From: Nesterenkonia alba DSM 19423
Lineage (GTDB): Bacteria > Actinomycetota > Actinomycetes > Actinomycetales > Micrococcaceae
Reading direction: 5' to 3'
NCBI RefSeq assembly: GCF_000421745.1
Contig: NZ_ATXP01000006.1
Span: forward strand, 85,256-149,255
Length of the DNA: 64,000 nt
Made by a program: the position numbers and the translations under genes. Below, piece after piece: positions 56,719-64,000 of the stretch. The notes below the pieces were generated by a model. The model saw nothing but the letters and a program-made list of their open reading frames with translations, was not told the DNA's origin and did no database searches. Every line of letters starts with the position of its first letter. Position 1 is the first letter of the stretch.

Positions 56719-57765
56719 ATGGCATCTGAGGGACGACGGCGCCGCAAGCCGGCACCGCGAGCAGTTCGCGCACCGCGCACCCCCAGAGCAGGCCAGGAGG
56801 GTGGGCCTTTCGCTGAGGAGAAACCGCAGCGCATCATCGCCTCGGGGCCGAAACGGGCCAAACTGCGTGCCGATGAGGCCGAGGAGAACTTCCGTGCCGT
56901 GCACACCGAAGACGGGACCCGCCTGCAGAAAGTGCTCGCCGCCGCCGGTGTCGCCTCTCGTCGGGTCAGTGAACAGCTCATCGCCGAAGGGCGAGTCGCA
57001 GTCAACGGCCGCATCGTCATTGAACCCGGCGTGCGCGTGGATCCCCAGGTGGTCAGCATCCACGTCGATGGGGTTCCTGTCAGTCTCGATGTGACGCACC
57101 GGTATGTCATGTTCAATAAGCCCGCCAAGGTGGTCTCCACGATGCATGACCCTCAGGGGCGCAGCAGCATTGATGACTTCCTCGATGAAGAGCACCGCGC
57201 CGCCGGGCTGTTCCACGTGGGCCGGTTGGACTACGAGACCGAGGGTCTGCTGTTACTGACCAATGACGGCGAGCTTGCCCACCGACTGACTCACCCCTCC
57301 TACGAGGTGCCCAAAACCTACCTGGTGGAGGCTGCCGGTGCCGTCAGCGTCAAGACCGCACGCAAGCTCCAATCCGGTATTGAACTCGAGGACGGTTCCA
57401 TCGCGGCCGATCGGTGCTGGGTCCATACCACCACGGGAAACCGCTCCATGGTGGAGGTGACCCTGCATTCGGGACGCAACCGGATCGTGCGGCGGATGTT
57501 CGAGGCCGTCGGTCACCCGGTACAGCGGCTGGTCCGCACCGCCTTTGGGCAGATCACCATTGGAGATCAGCCTCAGGGCACTGTGCGCGATCTCGGCATC
57601 CAGGAGGTCGGGCATCTGAAAGATCTCGTCTCCGGTGAACCCCATAAGACCTCATCCTCCGAGAGCTCATCCCCGGCCGGTGCATCCGGTGGCTCTGCTG
57701 CCGACTCTGGCGCCGGTGATCCTGACTCGGGGCCCACCACCTGGACCCATGAGGGGAGCCGATGA
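56719..57765 (+). CDS. rluB: 23S rRNA pseudouridine synthase, RluB/RsuA family
   Basis: Isomerises a uridine in 23S rRNA. After a basic, disordered N-terminus (~1-65) comes an S4 domain (RLQKVLAAAGVASRRVSEQLI) and the catalytic domain with HVGRLDYETEGLLLLTNDGEL (catalytic Asp; quoted in part), the RluB/RsuA signature, and HSGRNRIVRRMFEAVGHPV. 348 residues with a Ser/Gly/Asp-rich tail. The stop overlaps tyrA by four bases. Confidence 0.93.
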   Translation: MASEGRRRRKPAPRAVRAPRTPRAGQEGGPFAEEKPQRIIASGPKRAKLRADEAEENFRAVHTEDGTRLQKVLAAAGVASRRVSEQLIAEGRVAVNGRIVIEPGVRVDPQVVSIHVDGVPVSLDVTHRYVMFNKPAKVVSTMHDPQGRSSIDDFLDEEHRAAGLFHVGRLDYETEGLLLLTNDGELAHRLTHPSYEVPKTYLVEAAGAVSVKTARKLQSGIELEDGSIAADRCWVHTTTGNRSMVEVTLHSGRNRIVRRMFEAVGHPVQRLVRTAFGQITIGDQPQGTVRDLGIQEVGHLKDLVSGEPHKTSSSESSSPAGASGGSAADSGAGDPDSGPTTWTHEGSR

Positions 57766-58853
57766 GCGTGAGCACTGTGCTCATCCGCGGTACAGGCCTG
57801 CTCGGAGCGAGTATTGGCCTGGGCTTACGGGCCGCCGGCAGCGAGGTCTGGCTCTCGGATCCTTCCCCCACGGCCGCCCGGATTGCTGAGGACATCGGTG
57901 CTGGCACCATCTGGGACCCGGCTGCTCACCAGGCTCAGCCTGGTCTCGTCGTAGTCGCTGCTCCGCCTGAGGCGGTGCCCGGGGAAGTTTCTGCGATGCT
58001 CGCCCAGTTTGCTGACGCCGTCGTCGTCGATGTGGCCTCGATCAAGAACGCTGTCCTGGAACGGCTTAAGGAGCACGACGCCGGTGCGGACCTCAGCCGG
58101 TATGTGGGCACTCATCCCATGGCGGGCCGGGAGAGATCCGGCCCGGTGGCGGCCCGTGGCGAGTTGTTCACCTCCATGCCGTGGGTGATCTGCCCCCATG
58201 AGAGCTCCGCTGAGGATGCGGTCACCGCGGCCATGGACCTGGCGCGGACCCTGGGGGCCAGTGTGCATCGCATGGACCCAGTCACTCATGACAATGCGGT
58301 GGCGCTGATTTCTCATCTGCCGCAGATTGCTGCGTCCCTGGTGGCCTCCCGGCTGCAGGATGCACCCGCCGGGGCCTTGGCACTATCCGGGAACGGACTG
58401 CGGGATGTCACCCGGATCGCCGCGAGTGACCCGAATCTGTGGGTGCAGATCCTCTCCGGCAACGCCCCCGCGGTGGTGGAGATCCTCTACGGACTGCGCG
58501 AGGACGTCGAACGGCTCATCCGCACCCTGGAAGCCCCGGCAGCCCCGGGGGCGCAGGCTGATATTGCTCAGCTCATCGCCGAAGGCAATGCCGGGGTGGC
58601 CCGGGTTCCCGGGAAGCACGGCTCGCCGCCGCAGTCCTTCGCGGTGGTGACGGTCATCGTTGACGATAAGCCTGGTCAGATCGCCGCGGTTCTCAACGAT
58701 GTCGCCCGCGCTGGCGTCAATGTTGAAGACCTGCGCATGGAGCACTCTGCCGGCCATCAGGTCGGTATGGTGGAACTCTCGGTGCTCCCGGGACGGGCCC
58801 AGCACCTGGCTGAGGCCCTGACAGACATCGGATGGAAGGTGGTTCTTTCGTGA
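57762..58853 (+). CDS. tyrA: Prephenate dehydrogenase with C-terminal ACT domain
   Basis: Oxidises prephenate to 4-hydroxyphenylpyruvate for tyrosine. Rossmann motif RGTGLLGASIGLGLRAAG (~7-24), GTHPMAGRERSGP (~117), and HDNAVALISHLPQ (~175). The C-terminal ~75 residues form an ACT-type regulatory domain (VTVIVDDKPGQIAAVLNDVARAGV), so feedback by tyrosine is likely. 363 residues. Start inside rluB, stop overlapping cmk. Confidence 0.92.
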   Translation: MSVSTVLIRGTGLLGASIGLGLRAAGSEVWLSDPSPTAARIAEDIGAGTIWDPAAHQAQPGLVVVAAPPEAVPGEVSAMLAQFADAVVVDVASIKNAVLERLKEHDAGADLSRYVGTHPMAGRERSGPVAARGELFTSMPWVICPHESSAEDAVTAAMDLARTLGASVHRMDPVTHDNAVALISHLPQIAASLVASRLQDAPAGALALSGNGLRDVTRIAASDPNLWVQILSGNAPAVVEILYGLREDVERLIRTLEAPAAPGAQADIAQLIAEGNAGVARVPGKHGSPPQSFAVVTVIVDDKPGQIAAVLNDVARAGVNVEDLRMEHSAGHQVGMVELSVLPGRAQHLAEALTDIGWKVVLS

Positions 58854-59545
58854 CCGACTCAGACCGGCTGGTCATCGCCGTTGACGGACCCTCCGGCTCG
58901 GGCAAGTCCAGTGTCTGCCGGGCCGCCGCCACACGCTTGGGGGCCGCCTATCTGGACACCGGGGCGATGTACCGCGCTGCCACCTGGTACTGCTTGCAGC
59001 AGGGGATCGACCTCGATGATGAGGACGCCGTGGCTGTTGCCGTGGAGGAGATGCCGCTGAAGATCTCCACCGATGCTGAGCACCAGGTCATCACCGTGGG
59101 TCAGACCGATGTCACTGAGGCGATTCGTCAGCCGCGGATTTCTGAAGCGGTCTCTGCGGTGGCCACTAACCGCAAAGCCCGGTCACTGCTGGTCGCTGCC
59201 CAGCGGCGCATTATTGATGAGGCTGGGTTTATCGTCGCTGAAGGCCGGGATATCACCACGGTGGTGGCCCCTGATGCGCAAGTCCGTGTGTTGCTGACTG
59301 CCTCTGCGGAGGCGCGGTTGCGGCGTCGTGGTCTGCAATTGGCTGCTGAGTCCGGTGCCCAGCAGAGTGAAGCGGCGTTGAAGAAGCAGGTTCTGGAGCG
59401 GGACACCAAGGACTCCGCGGCGGCGAACTTCACCGAAGCAGCCGATGGGGTTGCCGTGCTTGATTCCTCCGAGCTGACCTTCGAGGAGACGGTCGATTCG
59501 CTGATTGGCCGTGTTGAGCTGGCTCGGGAGAGCGCCTCAGCATGA
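58850..59545 (+). CDS. cmk: Cytidylate kinase
   Basis: Phosphorylates CMP and dCMP. P-loop [16 protein letters not shown] (residues ~9-24), [16 protein letters not shown] (~38), and the CMP-specific insert with LRQPRI-type residues ([14 protein letters not shown]). C-terminal [13 protein letters not shown] loop at ~185. 231 residues; GTG 58850 overlaps the tyrA stop, and the longer upstream frame is tyrA sequence. The stop overlaps the der ATG. Confidence 0.95.
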   Translation: MTDSDRLVIAVDGPSGSGKSSVCRAAATRLGAAYLDTGAMYRAATWYCLQQGIDLDDEDAVAVAVEEMPLKISTDAEHQVITVGQTDVTEAIRQPRISEAVSAVATNRKARSLLVAAQRRIIDEAGFIVAEGRDITTVVAPDAQVRVLLTASAEARLRRRGLQLAAESGAQQSEAALKKQVLERDTKDSAAANFTEAADGVAVLDSSELTFEETVDSLIGRVELARESASA

Positions 59546-61071
59546 GTACCGGTCCAGACAACGAGGAGTACATCCCCACTGAGTCCGATGATCGGATTGC
59601 TGAGCGGCTGGAACAGATCACCGAGGATGAGGCCGCCGCTCGGGCCGCAGCGTTGCGTGCTGGGCTTGAGGACTACGACCTCGATGAGGAAGACGCTGCC
59701 CTGCTCAGTGAGGCAGAGGACGACGACGCCGACTTCTCCCATGTGCCGGCCCCTCCGGTCCTTGCCGTGGTGGGTCGGCCCAATGTCGGTAAATCCACGC
59801 TGGTCAACCGGATCATCCGCTCCCGGGAGGCCGTGGTGGAGGACGTCCCCGGGGTCACCCGTGACCGGGTGACGTATGACGCCGAGTGGAATGGCCGCGA
59901 TTTCACCGTGGTCGACACCGGCGGGTGGGAGGCCGACGCCAAGGGCATGGGCGCCCGGGTGGCGGATCAAGCGGAAATCGCCGTTGACGAGGCTGACGCG
60001 GTGCTCTTCGTGGTCGATGGCCTGGTGGGAGCCACCGCAGTGGATGAAGCCGTGGTCAAGATGCTCCGCCGGAAGAAAAAACCGGTCATCCTGGCAGCGA
60101 ACAAGGTGGATGCACCACACCAGATGGGGGAGGTCTACCCGCTGTGGAATCTGGGGCTGGGGGAGCCGTATCCGGTGTCTGCATTGCACGGCACTGGCAC
60201 CGGTGACCTGCTGGATGCTGCCCTGAAGGTTTTACCTGAGACGGCACAGTACGGTGGCATGATCCCAGTGGGTGGGCCCCGGCGGGTGGCGCTGGTGGGC
60301 CGGCCCAATGTGGGCAAATCCTCGTTGCTGAATCGACTGGCCGGCTCTGACCGGGTTGTGGTGGACGATGTCGCCGGCACCACCCGTGACCCGGTGGACG
60401 AGATCGTCGAACTGGGGGATGAGTCTTGGCGGTTTGTGGACACTGCGGGGATTCGGCGGCGTCAGCACATGGCCTCTGGCAGTGAGTACTACGCCATGCT
60501 ACGCACCCAGCGGGCCCTGGACCGGGCTGAGGTGGCTGTGGCATTGCTGGCGGTCGATGAGCCCGTCAGTGAGCAGGACGTGCGGATCATCCAGATGGCG
60601 GTGGATTCCGGACGGGCCTTAGTTCTGGCGTATAACAAGTGGGACCTGCTGGATGATGAACGCCGCTACTACCTGGAACGGGAGATCGAGCGGGACTTAG
60701 GCCATGTGTCGTGGGCTCCGCGGGTCAATGTCTCGGCCCGTACCGGTTGGCACAAGGACAAGCTGGCCCCGGCCCTGCGCACCGCGTTGACCAATTGGGA
60801 GCAGCGGATCCCGACCGGGCGGCTCAATGCCTTCCTCGGGGAGTTGGTGGCGGCACATCCGCATCCGGTGCGGGGAGGGAAGCAGCCGCGTATTTTGTTT
60901 GGGACGCAGCCGGCCACTCGGCCTCCGAAGTTTGTGCTGTTCACCACGGGGTTTCTGGACCCGGGTTACCGCCGGTTCATCATCCGCCGACTGCGGGAGA
61001 CTTTCGACTTCACCGGTACGCCCATTGAGGTGCAGATGCGCGTGCGTGAAAAACGCAAACGTCGCCGCTGA
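59542..61071 (+). CDS. der: Ribosome biogenesis GTPase Der (EngA)
   Basis: Two tandem GTPase domains with a C-terminal KH-like domain, needed for 50S assembly. First domain P-loop [16 protein letters not shown] (~75) with DTGGWE and NKVD; second [16 protein letters not shown] (~253) with DTAGI and NKWD (~360). A KH-like region follows from ~425 ([20 protein letters not shown]). The N-terminal ~65 residues are an acidic extension common in actinobacteria. 509 residues. Last gene of the block; the surface-protein gene converges 35 bases later. Confidence 0.96.
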   Translation: MSTGPDNEEYIPTESDDRIAERLEQITEDEAAARAAALRAGLEDYDLDEEDAALLSEAEDDDADFSHVPAPPVLAVVGRPNVGKSTLVNRIIRSREAVVEDVPGVTRDRVTYDAEWNGRDFTVVDTGGWEADAKGMGARVADQAEIAVDEADAVLFVVDGLVGATAVDEAVVKMLRRKKKPVILAANKVDAPHQMGEVYPLWNLGLGEPYPVSALHGTGTGDLLDAALKVLPETAQYGGMIPVGGPRRVALVGRPNVGKSSLLNRLAGSDRVVVDDVAGTTRDPVDEIVELGDESWRFVDTAGIRRRQHMASGSEYYAMLRTQRALDRAEVAVALLAVDEPVSEQDVRIIQMAVDSGRALVLAYNKWDLLDDERRYYLEREIERDLGHVSWAPRVNVSARTGWHKDKLAPALRTALTNWEQRIPTGRLNAFLGELVAAHPHPVRGGKQPRILFGTQPATRPPKFVLFTTGFLDPGYRRFIIRRLRETFDFTGTPIEVQMRVREKRKRRR

Positions 61072-61106
61072 CCATCCAGGGGGCATGGCCGGTCTGTGGT
61101 GTAGTA

Positions 61107-63688
61107 CTACCTCTTTCTGCTGGGGTCAGCGTTGTGACGCAGAACAAGGCCCAACGCGCCCACCACCATCAGCAGCAAAGCTGCCAGCGCCAGCCAGCCA
61201 GTCCAGGCCGAACCGGTATCAGCCAGGTCATCCTGATCCTCCTGGTCTTCCTCCGGGTCCTGAACAGCTGAGGTCTCAGCCGGACCCGGCTCCTCAGTGG
61301 GCTCCTCCGTAGCCGTCGGCTCCTCTGTAGGAGTGGGCTCATCTGTAGGAGTCGGTTCCTCCGTCGGCGACGGCGACTCCGTCGGCTCCTCCGTAGGTGT
61401 CGGTTCCTCGGTGGGGGTCGGGTCCGGTTCTGCTGCCAGGATCTCGAAGGAGACAGATACCTCCTGGTAACCTTCAGCAGCCAGTACCACGGTGTGCTCA
61501 CCGGACTCGGTGTCCTCAGGGATCTCCCAACTGAAGGTCACCGCCCCGGCCTCATCGGCAGCCTCGGTACCCAGATCCAGCGGGTCGGAGTACATGGTGC
61601 CGGTGACCTCAGTCCCGGGTTCGTAACCGGTGCCAGTGACCTCCATAGACTCACCCACAGCGACCTGATCTGCTTCCAGGATGATCTCGCCCGGGGCTAG
61701 AAGCTCATCTGTCGGTGAGGGATCATCTGTCGGCGTCGGCTCATCCGTGGGGGTAGGGTCCTCGGTCGGGGTTGGTGAGGGGTCCTCCGGTGCGGTCACC
61801 TGCACCACCGTGGTGCCAGTTACGCCACGGTACTCGGCAGTGATGGTGCGTTCACCTGCACTGGAGACAATCACCTCATCACCCACCACAACGTCGTCCT
61901 CCACCGAGGAAGACAGCGTGACGTGGTCGGTGACATCCCCAAGCACCTCACCGCCTGTATCCAGGGCTTCAACAGTCACAGTGACGGCCTCATCGACTTC
62001 AGCCTCATCCGGAGCATCAACTGCCAGGGCATCAACTGCGGAGCTGATCTCAACCTGGACCTGAACAGGGGTGAGGTCTCCCTCGTCCCCATAGCTGAAG
62101 GTCAGCTCACGGTCAGCAGGCCCATCCGGGGTGAAAGCGAAAACCACCTCAGTACCCTCGATGACATCAGCCTCCACGTCCGAGGTGATCTCGGTATCGG
62201 TAGTGACATAGCCGATCACATTGCCGTACTCATCCGAGGCCTGCACCCTGTAGGTGGCGGACTCCGCCTCGGTGACACTACGCGGACCAGTGACCGAGAT
62301 CGACGCCGGGGCAGCCGGCACCATAGAGACCTCAACAGGATCAGAGTCTGAGGCCGCGAAATCACTGGTGCCTTCGTAGTGGACCACCAGGTCATAGTCA
62401 CCAGCGGCCTCGAGATCCTCATGCTCCACCTCGACGGTGATGGCACCATCTTCGAGTGTGCCGGTGGCCAGGGGTGCGTCCTCATCGCGATCGGCATCCT
62501 CGTACCAGACCTCGACCTCACCAGTGGGCACCTGACCGCCCGGAACTGTGGAGTCCACCTCGATCTCAAGCACCACCGGGTCTCCAGCAGTCACCGGATC
62601 ACCATCGAAGCCCACGCTGACCTCAGTAGCAGCTTGGCCCACCTCAACTGTGGCGGTGTCCTCCTCGCGTCGGTAGGTGGCAGTCAGCGTGCGTTCACCG
62701 GCACCGGTGAACGTCACCTGCTCATTGGCCACCTCGTCATCCTCAGCATCAGAACTCACAGCCGCGTACTCACTCACATCACCCAGCGGCTCGTCGTCCT
62801 CATCCAGGGCCGTGACGGTGTAGTCCACCGTTTCACCGTGCTCGATAGTCTCCGCGATGCTCAGCTCAATGGACTCCACCGCACTGGAGACCTCCACATC
62901 AATGGTGGCAGTGATCTCCGCATCGTCTGGATGGGTGAACGTCAACTCGCGGTCAGTCAGTGTCGGGGTGAAAGCGAACTCCACCACGATCTCGCCTGAA
63001 TCTTCATCCACTGTGATGTCATCCGCGCCCACGGTCGAGGAGACATCACCGGCATCAAACACCACAGGCCCACGGGTATTGCCATGCTCGTCGAAAGCCT
63101 CCACCGCATAAGAGGCCATGCCGGTCTCTGCAGCAGTCCCGGGACCATCAACCTCAATGGAATAAGCGGCACCCGGGCCGACAGACACCTCAGCAGTACC
63201 GGCCTCGCCCCGGTACTCAGCAGTGATCCTCCGGTCACCGGTACCGATCACAGTGAGTTCGCCCTCGGTAATCTCATCTGCATCCACCGAGGAGACCACA
63301 TCTGCATACTCGGTCACCTCGCCCAGCACATCACCGTCTTCATCCACGGCAACCACCGAGAAGTCCAGGACCTCCCGATCCACAGCAGAAGAATCAACCT
63401 CCAGATCAATGGAGTCCACCGCGCTGGAGACCTGCACATCAACAGTGTCGGTGAAGGTCTCATCAGCCTCGTCGGTGTAGGTAAAGGTCAATGTCCGATT
63501 GGTCAGTTCTTCAGGGGTGAAGACGAAGGTCACCTCAATGGTGTCCTCATCTTCGTTCAAGCTGACCTGGTCGTCGGTGATATCAGAGGTCACGCTCAGT
63601 GAATCGTCCAGCTCAGTGGTGATGTCTTCCACCTCATTGCCGTGCTCGTCTTCCAATGGAATGCCCCCGGTGTTAGGTCCAGTTCTTA
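61107..63688 (-). CDS. Ig-like repeat surface protein with LAXTG sorting signal (5' part lost or beyond an IS insertion)
   Basis: Only the C-terminal ~860 residues are seen; coding continues, without a credible start, into the IS3-family element. The visible part has several beta-rich Ig-like modules with recurrent forms such as ITAEYRGEAGT, LTATYRREEDT and ITAEYRGVTGT, and VSSAV-type linkers. Two Pro/Thr/Glu/Asp stalks follow (~622-655 and ~742-795, PTPTEEP-type repeats). The C-terminus has LADTG (~811), a hydrophobic helix WLALAALLLMVVGALGLVL and the basic tail RKR: a class E sortase (LAXTG) anchor. Probable adhesin or stalk protein, wall-linked. Unusually acidic for the genome. Whether the N-terminal part survives upstream of the IS is unknown. 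Confidence 0.85.
61279..61429 (-). repeat. Degenerate repeats coding for the Pro/Thr/Glu stalk (second stalk)
   Basis: About 150 bases of imperfect repeats encode PTPTEEP-type units; copies vary in third positions. A shorter, related stretch at about 61706-61790 encodes PTDEPTPTDDP. Such repeats change length between strains by slippage or recombination. Confidence 0.75.
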
Positions 63689-64000
63689 TGTGAGCTGCGG
63701 GGGTTGATCTTCTCTTGTGTGGCGGCAGGCTGCGGCGTAGGCCGCTGGGGGTTGGTAGCCCAGTGAGGAGTGCCGCCGGTGGTGATTGTAGTCATACTTC
63801 CAGTCGCTGATCACGACCCTCGCGTGGAGCAGGGAGTAGAAGCTGTTGATGTTCAAGCACTCATCCCGGATCCTGCTGTTGAAGGACTCCACATAGCCGT
63901 TACGCCATGGTGCCCCCGGCGGGATGTAGTGCAGTCCGACCTTCTGCCCGGCCCAGTCGGCGAGGGCCTGGCTGATCAGCTCCGGACCGTTGTCACAGCG
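63686..64000 (-). CDS. IS3-family transposase (OrfB-type), 5' part outside window
   Basis: The last 104 residues of an IS3-family DDE transposase: [17 protein letters not shown] (second Asp of the DDE triad) and [15 protein letters not shown] (the final Glu), then [18 protein letters not shown], typical of the integrase core. The stop TAA lies at the very edge of the element, formed at the junction where the terminal TGTGAGCTGC (plus strand from 63689) begins. Disrupts the surface-protein gene. Confidence 0.92.
   Translation of the reverse strand, partial: RCDNGPELISQALADWAGQKVGLHYIPPGAPWRNGYVESFNSRIRDECLNINSFYSLLHARVVISDWKYDYNHHRRHSSLGYQPPAAYAAACRHTREDQPPQLT
63689..64000 (-). mobile_element. 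IS3-family insertion sequence, partial (3' end in window)
   Basis: The right terminus starts at about 63689 with TG and contains TGTGAGCTGCGGGGGTTG, a plausible inverted terminal repeat. The element continues past the window, so its length, the other terminus and the target duplication cannot be seen. Confidence 0.8.

Noticed and set aside
61279..61790. Repeats that might be a CRISPR array
   Set aside because: The units are in frame, degenerate and code for PTPTEEP stalks; there are no equal-length spacers or identical repeats.
63654..63656. TTG as a start of the surface-protein gene
   Set aside because: Coding-like sequence continues upstream in frame up to the IS edge (63657-63688), and no signal peptide is present, so it is an internal codon.

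Overview
The window is 64 kb of G+C-rich bacterial chromosome, densely coded, from a member of the Actinobacteria. The best fit is order Micrococcales, probably family Micrococcaceae; this is inferred from gene content and order, and no marker fixes the genus. Diagnostic actinobacterial features are mihF next to gmk, a PriA without helicase motifs, an Rpf-LysM resuscitation factor, the blocks tlyA-nadK-recN-pyrG-xerD and parA-scpA-scpB-rluB-tyrA-cmk-der, MptB-type mannosyltransferases, an LAXTG-anchored surface protein, and many starts that look leaderless.

Layout. 1-10080: housekeeping run carB (5' end missing), pyrF, mihF, gmk, rpoZ, coaBC, metK, priA. 10015-17441: an alpha/beta hydrolase that overlaps priA convergently, leuS, a DegV protein, and comEA-comEC. 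17454-21000: a long bidirectional hairpin, an Rpf-LysM protein, a NUDIX hydrolase, a TPP riboswitch with a TenA_E-type gene, tRNA-His and oligoribonuclease. 20960-28965: a membrane block with two tandem MptB-like mannosyltransferases, a GT87-like glycosyltransferase, an AEC permease, a ChrA transporter and an HGSNAT-like membrane protein. 29079-31819: a lipoprotein gamma-glutamyltransferase and a second TPP riboswitch with thiD. 31836-37111: a small alarmone synthetase, then nrdH-nrdI-nrdE-nrdF behind a pair of candidate NrdR boxes. 37196-42091: an accessory patch holding arsM-arsC divergent from arsR, a MerR regulator with a textbook 19-bp-spacer operator promoter, two gene remnants, and a standalone DUF262-DUF1524 protein of the GmrSD restriction type. 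42152-50314: a TPR protein, HAD phosphatase, a small protein, tlyA, nadK, recN, pyrG and xerD. 50354-54010: the methylcitrate operon prpD-prpB-prpC on the minus strand, lying between xerD and parA. 54207-61071: parA, scpA, scpB, rluB, tyrA, cmk and der. 61107-64000: the C-terminal part of a large Ig-like, Pro/Thr/Glu-stalked LAXTG surface protein, cut at its 5' side by an IS3-family element that leaves the window.

How it works together. Most of the window serves nucleotide supply (carB, pyrF, gmk, nrdHIEF, pyrG, cmk), chromosome handling (mihF, recN, xerD, parA, scpAB, priA) and translation (leuS, tlyA, rluB, der, tRNA-His). Thiamine salvage genes sit behind two independent TPP riboswitches. 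The envelope is represented by mannosyltransferases (a lipomannan-type polymer is likely), Rpf and the anchored surface protein. The parts most likely to differ between strains are the arsenic/MerR/DUF262 patch, the prp insertion and the IS-disrupted surface protein. I see no clearly new system; the best candidates for follow-up are the DUF262-DUF1524 gene with its upstream perfect palindrome, the tandem MptB cluster, and the interrupted surface protein.
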